Of a stretch of DNA of 27,181 nt, positions 1-7,980 are shown one piece after another. The DNA is from Boothiomyces macroporosus (taxonomy: Eukaryota > Chytridiomycota > Chytridiomycetes > Rhizophydiales > Terramycetaceae): NCBI GenBank assembly GCA_027604185.1, contig JADGKB010000151.1:1-27181 (forward strand). Reading direction: 5' to 3'. Numbering within the stretch: the stretch's first letter is position 1; the number at the start of each line of letters is the position of its first letter. Position numbers and translations under genes: made by a program. The notes beneath the pieces are model-generated. The model was not told where the DNA came from. It did not search any database and saw only the letters and a list, made by a program, of their open reading frames with translations.

Positions 1-54
1 TCCCTTTGCCTCTCGCATGCAAAGCGAGCGCTCTACCATTTGAGCTAAACCCCC
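1..54 (-). tRNA. tRNA-Ala (anticodon TGC), 3' part outside the window
   Basis: Read on the minus strand, the sequence starts GGGGGTTTAGCTC and folds as a tRNA. The D arm is GCTC/GAGC, the anticodon stem is CTCGC/GCGAG and the loop is TTTGCAT, which places TGC at positions 34-36, so it is an alanine acceptor. The variable loop and the beginning of the T arm follow, then the window edge cuts the T arm and the acceptor 3' strand. No intron is seen in the anticodon loop. It points away from the TANGO2-like gene that starts at 146. Confidence 0.9.
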
Positions 55-145
55 AGACGAAAACTGAAAATTCGTGTTTGCCATAAACAAACTCAAAATT
101 ATAAAGCATTAGTCAAAAGTTCATGTGAGCTAAATTTTGCTCAAA

Positions 146-808
146 ATGTGCGTTGTGTTTATATGCCACAATATGTATGGTTACCAGCTAGTAATAGCGG
201 CAAACAGAGACGAAATACTAACAAGACCAACACTATCACTCTTTGACTGGGGACATATAATAGCAGGACAAGATTTAAAATCCAAAGGAACATGGCTAGG
301 GTTAACCAGAAAAGGACATTTCGGAGTAATAACAAATTTCAAGGAAGACAAGAGAGAAAGCAACAGTAGAGGAGTACTGATTCCGCAGTATCTTACAAAC
401 CCAAACAATTTTGAAATCAATGATATTTACAGCGGGTTCAACTTGGTTGTCGGTGACTTGAACCACTCCAAATTCTATTCAAATCGCGGCGAATCATTGA
501 TATTACAAGGAATAAATGGATTAGCAAATGGACATTTTCACGATGAATGGCCCAAAGTTACGAATGGAAAGAAAAGGTTTGAAGAGATTTTAAAAGATGG
601 ACGTGATTTGGAAGCCAGATTGTTTGAGTTTTTGGGTACCAAAGAGAGTGGATTCCAGTCTACTATTTTTTGCGATCCTTTTGAGACTCCTGATGGGTTG
701 TTTGGGACTAGGACTCAATCGGTTGTTATTGTCAAGGATAACCATTGTAGGTTTGTTGAAAGGAATATGGATGGCCAGGAGACTGTTATTGAATTCGATA
801 TCGAATAA
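146..808 (+). CDS. TANGO2 / NRDE-family protein
   Basis: A 220-residue protein of the TANGO2 (transport and Golgi organization 2, NRDE) family. The diagnostic N-terminus is present: Met-Cys-Val-Val-Phe, then the ANRDE motif at about residues 19-23, followed by WxGxxxxGHFGVITNF-like sequence around residues 50-64. The first ATG of the frame is at 146; the frame opens a few codons earlier only at a non-ATG codon. The length is close to that of short fungal and bacterial NRDE proteins. Cys2 is conserved in the family and resembles an N-terminal nucleophile, but the molecular function is still debated (membrane trafficking, heme or acyl-CoA handling). There is no intron. It converges on the methyltransferase gene that ends at 911. 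Confidence 0.9.
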   Translation: MCVVFICHNMYGYQLVIAANRDEILTRPTLSLFDWGHIIAGQDLKSKGTWLGLTRKGHFGVITNFKEDKRESNSRGVLIPQYLTNPNNFEINDIYSGFNLVVGDLNHSKFYSNRGESLILQGINGLANGHFHDEWPKVTNGKKRFEEILKDGRDLEARLFEFLGTKESGFQSTIFCDPFETPDGLFGTRTQSVVIVKDNHCRFVERNMDGQETVIEFDIE

Positions 809-910
809 AATCTTGTGTATTAACTCTAATCATGTGCATTAAAATTGAATGCATATACCAATAGAATTATGTTAAAGAAAGCCACAAAATACGAATAGAA
901 TGGTTTGAAT

Positions 911-1519
911 TTATTGCTTTACAAATTTAAGGATCGATTGTCCTTCCCAACCAACAGCTCTATAAATAACTTTTTCACTCTTCCACCCTCTACTGTTCAT
1001 AATCTCCATTATTTCGTTAGGATTATTTTCATTAATAACCAGCAAGTAACATACACGGGTAATATCATCCAATCTGCTCAAGAATTCATCAATAACAACT
1101 CTGCCATCAATTCCACCAGCCCAGCTCCTTTGCAAATCACCAGTAATTTCTTCGTTTGTGGTAACAACATACGGTGGATTGAATAGACATAAATCAAACT
1201 TTTGGTTTATCCCATCAATGAATTTAGTATTTATAATATCCACATTAACATTATTTAATATTGTAGTTTTCAATGTAGCTTTACAAGCAAACGGATTAAT
1301 ATCAGTTGAAAAATAGCACCGGTCATTACCTAGCAATTGAGCAATAAAAGTAATAATAATCCCAGACCCACTCCCAACTTCCAATATTTTCAAAGGATCC
1401 AATTCCTTCAAATACCCAATTTCCTGTTCAAGCAAATCCAAAAACAAAAAAGAATCTTCACAAGGCTCGTATACTTTATCAAATTCTTTTCTTGTTAAAT
1501 TCAGTTTTGGAGTTTTCAT
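911..1519 (-). CDS. MTQ2: eRF1 glutamine methyltransferase catalytic subunit (Mtq2/N6AMT1/HemK2)
   Basis: A 202-residue class I SAM-dependent methyltransferase. The SAM-binding motif I, EVGSGSG, lies at about residues 47-53 and the catalytic NPPY motif at 114-117, followed by a SWAGGxDGR segment typical of the Mtq2/N6AMT1/HemK2 group. Family members, bound to the zinc protein Trm112, methylate the glutamine of the GGQ motif in release factor eRF1; lysine or other methylation has also been reported for the human protein. I place the start at the ATG at 1519-1517 (MKTPKLNLT...), which matches family N-termini. The frame extends upstream to 1609, but that part is antisense to the Mpp6-like gene and has no family likeness. 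There is no intron. Confidence 0.92.
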   Translation of the reverse strand: MKTPKLNLTRKEFDKVYEPCEDSFLFLDLLEQEIGYLKELDPLKILEVGSGSGIIITFIAQLLGNDRCYFSTDINPFACKATLKTTILNNVNVDIINTKFIDGINQKFDLCLFNPPYVVTTNEEITGDLQRSWAGGIDGRVVIDEFLSRLDDITRVCYLLVINENNPNEIMEIMNSRGWKSEKVIYRAVGWEGQSILKFVKQ

Positions 1520-1526
1520 AAAAAAA

Positions 1527-1679
1527 ATGAAGAAATTGTCTGATGGATTGAACAAGATGAAATTCATGAATAGGGGAGTGCAAAAGAAGGTTGTAAAGAC
1601 TAAATACAAGCAAATAGAGTCTGAGCAGAGTTTTATGTTTTTATTTACTGATGTTAAAGAGAATAAAAAGGAATTGTAA
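1527..1679 (+). CDS. very short Mpp6/MPHOSPH6-like protein
   Basis: A 50-codon frame reading MKKLSDGLNKMKFMNRGVQ at its start. This matches the signature N-terminus of the nuclear exosome cofactor Mpp6/MPHOSPH6 (LSxxLxxMKFMxRG), which binds the exosome core and helps recruit the helicase Mtr4. Family members are usually well over 100 residues, so this is either a minimal form or the first exon of a longer gene. The stop lies inside a GT..TTAACAG sequence (1676-1691) that looks like this genome's tiny introns; removing it adds only a couple of codons before another stop. The start codon is 7 bp (all A) from that of the methyltransferase on the other strand. Confidence 0.6.
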   Translation: MKKLSDGLNKMKFMNRGVQKKVVKTKYKQIESEQSFMFLFTDVKENKKEL

Positions 1680-1786
1680 TTAAGTTAACAGTCGGTAGAG
1701 TTAGTTTTATCAAAGTAAGATTTAGGTTATAGAGCTACGGGTTAGCAAAAAGTAAAATAATAGTTACAAGCAAATAAGAATCATTT

Positions 1787-2080
1787 TTATTTCGAAGTTT
1801 TTACAACCGAAACAATAATGATGATTAGAATAACAGCAACAACACCACCAATAATCAACTTTAATTTCATATCTTTCCACCACATTTCTTTACGTACTTG
1901 ATTTGCCCCTCGCTTGAATTGCAATGAAGAGTTTTGTAAATCTTCGGTCTTGTTTTGTAAAGAATCGAGTTGTTCTCCTCTTTGCATTACTTTGTGGATA
2001 TTGCCTTGTTAGTGAATATTACCTTGCATTATTCCTACTACTTCATCGACTTCTTGTTGGACTTGGTTTGGTTTAGACAT
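1787..2080 (-). CDS. R-SNARE, synaptobrevin/VAMP (Snc-like)
   Basis: Two exons, 2080-2023 and 2004-1787, joined across an 18-nt intron at 2022-2005 (GTAATATTCACTAACAAG), give 91 residues. The protein has a very short N-terminus, an R-SNARE motif with the zero-layer arginine in KVMQRGEQL, the juxtamembrane signature KRGANQVRKEMWWKDMK, and one C-terminal transmembrane helix rich in Ile and Val (about residues 68-87). Such tail-anchored v-SNAREs drive fusion of secretory and endocytic vesicles with the plasma membrane. Without intron removal, exon 1 runs into a stop and the conserved DEVVGIMQ segment is lost, so the splice is well supported. Confidence 0.93.
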
Positions 2081-2161
2081 TTTTAGATTTGAAAGCTTTT
2101 TCTTATGTCATTCTGGTGGCTGAATGAACGTGAAGGAGTTTTATCTTGCTTTTGTGATTAG

Positions 2162-2340
2162 AGGTAGCTTTGGATCTACCATTATCAAGGGGTTCAAATA
2201 AGTGCAGATAGCTATGGATCTCCTACATCTAAAAAAGTATAATAAGGTTGTATCCTTAAATAAAGTTGGAATAGAAATAATAAGGTTGGAATAGAGTTAA
2301 AGCAAAATAACCAAAAATAGAGTTAAATAACCCAAAATAT
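2162..2340. repeat. AT-rich degenerate short repeats upstream of the SNARE gene
   Basis: The 285-bp gap between the SNARE and Mrt4 genes carries short imperfect repeats. AATAAGGTTG occurs at 2241-2250 and 2279-2288, GTTGGAATAGA at 2265-2275 and about 2286-2296, and AATAGAGTTAAA twice after about 2290. A short hairpin-capable stretch, GGTAG...CTACC, lies near 2163-2180. These look like slipped low-complexity repeats; no function can be assigned. Confidence 0.4.
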
Positions 2341-2365
2341 CCTAAACAACTTTAAAAATATAAAG

Positions 2366-3050
2366 TTATAATTCATTAAATCCAGCAGTTTTAGAGAACC
2401 AATGAGTCATTTTGATTTTGAATTCAGCCAACTGATGCCCAAAATGTTTGAGTAAATGAGCTTGTTCAGGAGTCAATACTTGGCCTTGCTGACAAATTAC
2501 ATGATCTTGTCTACATACCAGTACTCCTTTTTGTAGCTCAGTAGGCAACCCTAACTTTCTTAATTGTGGCTCCATATTGTTTGGTAAAGGCAGTCCATTC
2601 AATTCCAATGGGCCTTTTTTAATTTCTACTGTTTCTGTAGCAACATTTCCACCTCTGGCAAAGTCCTTTTCAACATACTCTTCAAAAAACCTACATTAAT
2701 AATAATTACTGTTCCAATTCTTGTTTATCAACATTAGTAAACAAGAGCCCAACTTCACCATTCAATTGCTCAGCAATATCTTTGATTCCAGGATAATACT
2801 CTTCTTCTGGCTTCAAACCTAGCGCTTTCTGCATCACTCTATTGGAACCGAAAAAGAATTTACTGGTTTTGAATTCATTACGGACCTGTTTGATGAATGT
2901 GTTTCTGTTATTTTCAATTTTCAAGACATAGACATTGTTGTATTCGTCCATTGCGTCTCTTACTTTTTGGAATAGAGTCTCTTTGCCTTGGCGGCCTTTT
3001 TTATCTGTTTTTGTGAGGTTGACGACTTTGTTTCTTTTTGATTTTGGCAT
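2366..3050 (-). CDS. MRT4: ribosome assembly factor Mrt4 (60S biogenesis, P0 paralogue)
   Basis: Exons 3050-2710 and 2690-2366 join across a 19-nt intron (2709-2691, GTAATTATTATTAATGTAG) into 221 residues. The start MPKSKRNKVVNLTKTDKKG, the GLLFTN segment, the post-intron EKDFARGGN motif and the C-terminal MEPQLRKLGLPT...LTPEQAxLLKxFG block are all Mrt4 signatures. Mrt4 is a paralogue of stalk protein P0; it occupies the P0 site on pre-60S particles in the nucleolus and is exchanged for P0 late in maturation. There is no acidic C-terminal stalk tail, as expected for Mrt4. A long A-rich tract precedes the ATG on the coding strand, as is common for ribosome-biogenesis genes. The 7TM gene lies 93 bp upstream on the same strand. 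Confidence 0.94.
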
Positions 3051-3143
3051 TAGGTTTTTATTTTTTGTTTTTTTTTCTTTTTTTTTGTGTGGCTTGGAAA
3101 AAGTTTCTTGAAAAAATCTGGTGCTAAATTCAAATGTTATATA

Positions 3144-4649
3144 TTACAGGCGAACAGTTTCTTTTTCTTGTACAGTGTTGGATTTAGAACTATAGACAGT
3201 CATGTCAAGGAGCATCTTTGGCTTTTCTCTTGGTTCAATCTGTGGTTCAACCAATTCTCTGGTATGGAATTTCAAGAATTCATACAAGGCGATAACAGTC
3301 AAACAATGCGCTTCAATCATAAATGTCTGTGTTCCTGAAGTGCCGATTATATCCCTGTCATTATTGATAAACAGTTGGGTATCTATCACGTAGGAGGTAA
3401 AGCCATACAAGGAAGCAATTAACAGCTGAACAAACAAGAGGATTAGCAAGAATCTGAATTTGTATCCGATTGTTAGTTTTGAAACATCTTCCTTTTGGTA
3501 TTTAAGCACATGTTGCCGGAATAGAATCGTCAGTAAAATAACGATTGGAATCGCATCAAAAATCAACACAAATGTAATGTATCCATTCCGTAAAGTAATT
3601 GCATACTGGATATACTCCAAATAAATCAAGTTGGACTCTGCAGTATAGTAATTGAGAATGACAGTCGTGTAGTAGTACAATCCATTCATTACCACAAATA
3701 GTAGTGTCAAGAATGAATACCCTAAATATATAATCCATTTTGAATTGATATTTAGGATCTTGAACAAGAATGATCCCGATAGCAGAGTGCAAAAGAGATT
3801 GTAAACCACCAGAATATTGCCACCAATATCAACGATACTAGCGAGTAAAACATTGTCTTGTGTAAAAACAGTATATATGTAAATCATTGCAAAGATATCC
3901 CTGAACAGTGCCAATACTTGAGTAAGGACTATTAGTAAAGCGCGTAATTGTCTAGTTTTGTAGAATGACCATAGATAGTACAAGAATGAAGTAAAGCAGA
4001 ATATCAGTGACAAAATATAGCCAACCAGCCCTAGTGCTTCAATTGGGTTTTGGTGTTTTGGAACCAGTAACAATCCAGGCATATAAGTTGTCCACTGAAC
4101 GGCATTCTGTCCATTTACAACAGTGATATAGGACATTGATACATTGCCCAAGTACCCCGCCTGTGCAACAATCTCAGTTTGATTCAAGGTGGCAGAAAAA
4201 GCAAGATTAGAGCATTTCGAGTCATTGTAAACAGAGACTTTTCCATTTTTACACTTTACTTGGTCTATACATTGGGAGCTGTCCAAATAATATGCGATAT
4301 TCCAGTCTGTACTTGCACTATTGTTGGTTTGTATCATACAGTAGCTGTTACCATTCGCACTAAGCGGAGGCGAGTTTGCCAAATCCCAGTTGTTGCCAAG
4401 AAAGTTATCCATTGAACTCATATAGTTACCGTAATCGAGGAGATCAAGGGATACTATGCAACAACCAGACCCAGAAGGATCTGGATTATCAAAGTACCCA
4501 CAAGTCCCTTGTTCAAACAGAGTAAACATTAGATTGCTGTTATTCGTTGCTGAAAACACGTACATTACATCTGGGGGGTTTGTACATTCTGTTGTCTTCC
4601 ACAGTGATTGGAATATCAAAGAAGTCATGAAAATAAAGGGTGACGACAT
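3144..4649 (-). CDS. seven-transmembrane receptor-like protein with Cys-rich ectodomain
   Basis: A 501-residue intronless protein. An N-terminal signal peptide (hydrophobic residues about 4-18) precedes an extracellular region of roughly 185 residues with about ten cysteines and several N-glycosylation sequons (NxS/T). Seven hydrophobic helices then follow, roughly at residues 205-232, 237-263, 269-298, 303-330, 355-383, 395-420 and 435-460. The C-terminal tail is about 45 residues and rich in charged residues. The topology fits a G-protein-coupled-receptor-like or other sensory membrane protein, but I see no class-defining motif (no DRY, no NPxxY), so ligand and coupling are unknown. The ATG at 4649 is chosen because it starts the signal peptide; the next ATG, seven codons later, would also work. 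Confidence 0.75.
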   Translation of the reverse strand: MSSPFIFMTSLIFQSLWKTTECTNPPDVMYVFSATNNSNLMFTLFEQGTCGYFDNPDPSGSGCCIVSLDLLDYGNYMSSMDNFLGNNWDLANSPPLSANGNSYCMIQTNNSASTDWNIAYYLDSSQCIDQVKCKNGKVSVYNDSKCSNLAFSATLNQTEIVAQAGYLGNVSMSYITVVNGQNAVQWTTYMPGLLLVPKHQNPIEALGLVGYILSLIFCFTSFLYYLWSFYKTRQLRALLIVLTQVLALFRDIFAMIYIYTVFTQDNVLLASIVDIGGNILVVYNLFCTLLSGSFLFKILNINSKWIIYLGYSFLTLLFVVMNGLYYYTTVILNYYTAESNLIYLEYIQYAITLRNGYITFVLIFDAIPIVILLTILFRQHVLKYQKEDVSKLTIGYKFRFLLILLFVQLLIASLYGFTSYVIDTQLFINNDRDIIGTSGTQTFMIEAHCLTVIALYEFLKFHTRELVEPQIEPREKPKMLLDMTVYSSKSNTVQEKETVRL

Positions 4650-4685
4650 TGTAATTGTATTCCCTGTCTCCAGACCGTGCTTTTT

Positions 4686-4694
4686 GGTTATAAA
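4686..4694 (-). promoter_or_regulatory. TATA-like element before the 7TM gene
   Basis: On the minus strand the sequence CTTTATAACC places a TATA-like core about 38-45 bp upstream of the ATG at 4649. This spacing implies a very short 5' leader if it is used. It is a short motif in AT-rich DNA, so support is weak. Confidence 0.3.
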
Positions 4695-4898
4695 GTGATA
4701 GCTGTGGCTAATTGAAAGAATCTATTGACAGGCTGACTAACACTCTATGAATGGCGGAAAAGTAATAGAGTATACTTGAATATCCAACAAGAATAAAAAG
4801 TAGTTTATTTCACCAACCTGAAGCCTTTCTATTCCAACCAAGACAATCCACCAAATACAAAACAAATCGTTATATTCAATCATACACTATTACAGAAA

Positions 4899-5318
4899 TT
4901 ACCAACAGCAGAATATCTTTGTCTTTTTCTTTTCATAAAATGAATGAACAGATTGGACAATTGAAGTTTGGGTTTCCTTTCGTTGGACATAACCTTCGCT
5001 CTTCAACTCTTTAAGCGATGTGATATTTCCATACTGGCTGTAGTGTCTTGAAGGTACTCTTATAGCATCGCTAAACAAAGTCCCAACTTCGCTAATTTCT
5101 AATTGCTCTTCATTCATAAAACACTTTTCTTGCTCTTTTAATTCAGAATCCGTAAAAGTATAATCAAGCGGCGGATCGATATCCTCTATTGTAACTATTG
5201 TTGGTGGGGTAATAAGTTCTGGGGCGATGGCAGTCAGTTTGGATTGTGAAAAGAATGATCCTAGCGTATTCCTATTTGATATTCCTGGAGAGCAGTCTTG
5301 CGGAGAGCTTTCTTGCAT
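4899..5318 (-). CDS. small protein of unknown function
   Basis: A 139-residue intronless frame opening with ATG at 5318. It is mostly hydrophilic and predicted disordered, with a Pro/Ile/Thr-rich stretch (about residues 33-52), an acidic middle part and a Lys-rich end that finishes in KTKIFCCW. The two cysteines next to the C-terminus follow a basic patch; that could be a lipidation site, but it is not a canonical CaaX box. I do not recognise a family. The reading frame is free of stops, and the next gene (5805) diverges from it across a long intergenic region, which supports a real gene. Confidence 0.55.
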   Translation of the reverse strand: MQESSPQDCSPGISNRNTLGSFFSQSKLTAIAPELITPPTIVTIEDIDPPLDYTFTDSELKEQEKCFMNEEQLEISEVGTLFSDAIRVPSRHYSQYGNITSLKELKSEGYVQRKETQTSIVQSVHSFYEKKKTKIFCCW

Positions 5319-5804
5319 TTATTTTTTTTGGAAAGTTGTTGGAGCTTCTTTGGGCATTGACACCAACACTTTCGGCCACCGCTTAAGGTTAAATGCTTAG
5401 AGTGAATACAAACCAAGGGCTTTGTGCTATGTGTTTATGCAATAGTGATATAACGGAGAAGCTTTACGCTGTTTAACGATTTGGATCATCAATCCGTCCA
5501 CATTAGCTCGTAATGAATGAACCTGATCATGTTACCACTTAATCGACTAGCGATTGTTGAATGTACTTGATCTTGTTACTGGTGAATGATCAAGTGGTGT
5601 TTTTGAAATTGATCTCATTAGAGTAACCATAAGATGGATCTCTGCAGTTGATTTCCAAAATGAACACTAGCTCATTCAGTAATTCAGTGGGAATAGCAAA
5701 TTCACAATATCAGTCGCGGCAATGAAGCACCAGGTCATTCGAGTAGAGAAGTCAACCTAGATTGAATTCATATGAGGGATCGAGTCTTTTTTTATATTTT
5801 TTTG
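5319..5804. other. divergent intergenic region with repeated TGATCxTGTTAC
   Basis: No gene is seen in this 486-bp region between two divergent genes. It has two copies of TGATCxTGTTAC, at 5524-5535 and 5568-5579 (44 bp apart), and an inverted pair, ACCACTTAATC at 5535-5545 and GATCAAGTGGT at 5588-5598 (10 of 11 bases complementary). These could be transcription-factor sites shared by both genes, or chance. A T-rich run lies at 5786-5802 just before the downstream start. Confidence 0.35.
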
Positions 5805-7238
5805 ATGAACTCGGAAGGTTCTGGCAACGTAGAAAACGGAAATGGTCATGTAGACAGTGAAGGAGACGCTTGGACTACCGACCAGGAATCAATTGATTCA
5901 GAAACCAACTCTGTTTCCGAAGACGAAATTTCTATCCAAGAATCTACCCAAACGGATGACTTGTTTTCAGTCGAGGACGACTACGAATTCTTTGATGTTG
6001 ATCAGCACTTGGGATTGATGAGTGATAATTATAATCCCAAAGAAAGGTTTGTTCAGTTCAGAAAGGACTATTTGGAATTCTTGAAAAAGAAACAGCAAGA
6101 ATATGATATTCCCGTTGAAACTCTATACCGGTTCAATGAAGACTTTGAAGAACTGAAGCATGGTGTGGATTTGGAAATTATTGAATTCACCAATCCTGAA
6201 AATACAGAGTTCTTGGCATCTGTGTTGATGGAACTAGACAACCTGGATATCCTGGTATTTGAAAGAGATTCCATTCTTAATCGCCATGTTTCAATTCTTG
6301 GCGAAGCGGTAAAATCAAAAAACTTTCATGAATTGACATTTTCAAAATTCACTCCACCAACTGACAACTTTTTCCAGCTATTCTCTGAATCAAAAATACA
6401 ATTTGCTCGTATCGACACAGACTGTTTGACAAAGGCTCAATTGTTGGATTTTATCAGTATCATCCCACAAATCACTGCTCTGGAATTTTTATCTTATCAC
6501 GCTGAATTCAACGATCTAGTTCGCATACCTTCCACTGTCGAAAAACTATATTTTGAAGGAGTTGAAGACAATGAAATAGGAAGTATCTTTGCCGCATTGG
6601 GTCCGCTCAAAGTTTTATCATTCAAGGATGCATCTTTATTAGAAACAGACTGGAAAAAGCTCAGTACGTATTTGCTGAATACTGACTGTGGACTGTTTTC
6701 ATTTGATTCGCATTCCATTACTGCACCTCTGGTATTTAAAGACATTTTAAAATCAATTAGATGCTCTCATTTGGAATTGTTTTTTAAAGAGTTGCCATAT
6801 CTCCCGTCGCTTAAATACAATATGAATATCGAACAACTTGCATTCTCATTCAACTCTACCTCTGAAGAACATGTTGCTGAACTGATAAAAACTTCAAGAT
6901 CACTGTTACATCTCAATATTTATGGCTTGCCACATGGGAACCTGGATGATGTGATTAAGAATAGCCGATTAAACACATTCAAGATAGATGGTAGATATGT
7001 ATACCACGATAAATTTGTAGAAAACGCTTCAAAAAGAGATCAAGGCCTTCGTGATGTCTTCCTGGCAAGCAAAACCATCCAACTGCTAAATTTCCCCAAT
7101 GAAATCAGGAACATGATTTTCCATATCATCATGCTCCAAGGTGGAGTTGGGGCACGGTCGCTATCAAGGTTGTCTAAAAATCTGTTTCGCGGTAAACAAT
7201 TTGAAGGTGAATTTAACTTGGAGACGTTACTAAAATAA
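5805..7238 (+). CDS. large acidic protein of unknown function, possibly LRR-like
   Basis: An intronless 477-residue protein from the ATG at 5805. An ATG 33 bp upstream at 5772 is in frame but adds a hydrophobic RVFFYIFL stretch encoded in a T-rich run, so I prefer 5805. Residues 1-75 are acidic, Ser/Glu/Asp-rich and probably disordered. The rest alternates short helices and strands with recurring leucine spacing (for example LEIIEFTNPE, ALEFLSYH, LKVLSFKDA, LLHLNIYGL), reminiscent of degenerate leucine-rich repeats in F-box/LRR proteins. Near the C-terminus, LNFPNEIRNMIFHI resembles the first helices of an F-box but sits at the wrong end of the protein. I cannot name a family. Confidence 0.7.
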   Translation: MNSEGSGNVENGNGHVDSEGDAWTTDQESIDSETNSVSEDEISIQESTQTDDLFSVEDDYEFFDVDQHLGLMSDNYNPKERFVQFRKDYLEFLKKKQQEYDIPVETLYRFNEDFEELKHGVDLEIIEFTNPENTEFLASVLMELDNLDILVFERDSILNRHVSILGEAVKSKNFHELTFSKFTPPTDNFFQLFSESKIQFARIDTDCLTKAQLLDFISIIPQITALEFLSYHAEFNDLVRIPSTVEKLYFEGVEDNEIGSIFAALGPLKVLSFKDASLLETDWKKLSTYLLNTDCGLFSFDSHSITAPLVFKDILKSIRCSHLELFFKELPYLPSLKYNMNIEQLAFSFNSTSEEHVAELIKTSRSLLHLNIYGLPHGNLDDVIKNSRLNTFKIDGRYVYHDKFVENASKRDQGLRDVFLASKTIQLLNFPNEIRNMIFHIIMLQGGVGARSLSRLSKNLFRGKQFEGEFNLETLLK

Positions 7239-7980
7239 ATTATCATGGTTGTTCCATATATTGTTTTGTGGCTGTATGTAATTTTGACAGTAACCAAGCA
7301 AGTATTTAAATTATGTCAAATTGCACAGTTTCAATGAACCAATCAATCCTCTCTGAACACATCAACTCTATCAGCAAAAGTCGATTAACTGTTTAGATTG
7401 AAAAAAAAGGCTTACTCTACTAGGTGCAGTCAATTCCACACTTATGATTGTTGGCAATTTTGGTAAATGGCAATGGTACTTGCACAAACAGGTGTTGGGC
7501 TAGCTCCAAGATTCCTAGCAACCTCTAATGGAGTTGGTGTTGCAGTAGCTATCATTGGTGGTATCGCGAATATTGTCATTTCTATTATTGGAATTGTAAA
7601 TGCGGTCGAAAACAAGGACAGGTATCTTGGAGCAATTGCTAATGGACGCTTCCAAATGATAGGATTTTGGATGTCATGGATTCAGAACCGCAAGTTGAAA
7701 TTTGAGCTTAACTGTTTCTTTGTCACTCATCGCAACTTTGGGATCTCGCTATTCTCGTTCATTATATCGAATATATCACTTGAAATTAAAGCCCCAGCAT
7801 TGTCTTTGGCGCTTCCTATATCGAAATCTCGTCGGACATTCTTTCAAAGTGTTACACAATTTCGTGCCTAAACGGCCCAGCAAGACCAATCAGATTTCTC
7901 TCCTGTCAAGGTATCTCCGCAAAACGGTCACACGATAAAGTGCTTCAGTATTTAAAACACAAAGTTTCACTTTTTGAACA
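7239..7980. other. 742-bp stretch without a secure gene; one hydrophobic ORF
   Basis: The only notable frame starts with ATG at 7467 (134 codons to 7871). Its first 53 codons encode a Gly/Ile/Val-rich hydrophobic segment, with GVAVAIIGGIANIVISIIG as the core, ending in VENKDR. The remaining codons look like random sequence. It may be the broken or unspliced beginning of a small secreted or membrane protein gene; no minimal intron that rescues it was found. Upstream (7239-7466) and downstream (7872-7980) nothing is recognised apart from the presumed START-gene promoter. Confidence 0.35.

Noticed and set aside
1520..1609. N-terminal extension of the Mtq2 methyltransferase (30 extra codons)
   Set aside because: The extension is antisense to the Mpp6-like frame, hydrophobic and without family likeness; the inner ATG matches relatives.
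5772..5804. Upstream start of the acidic unknown protein
   Set aside because: The 11 extra residues are encoded by a T-rich run and give a hydrophobic stretch out of keeping with the acidic N-terminus; not excluded.
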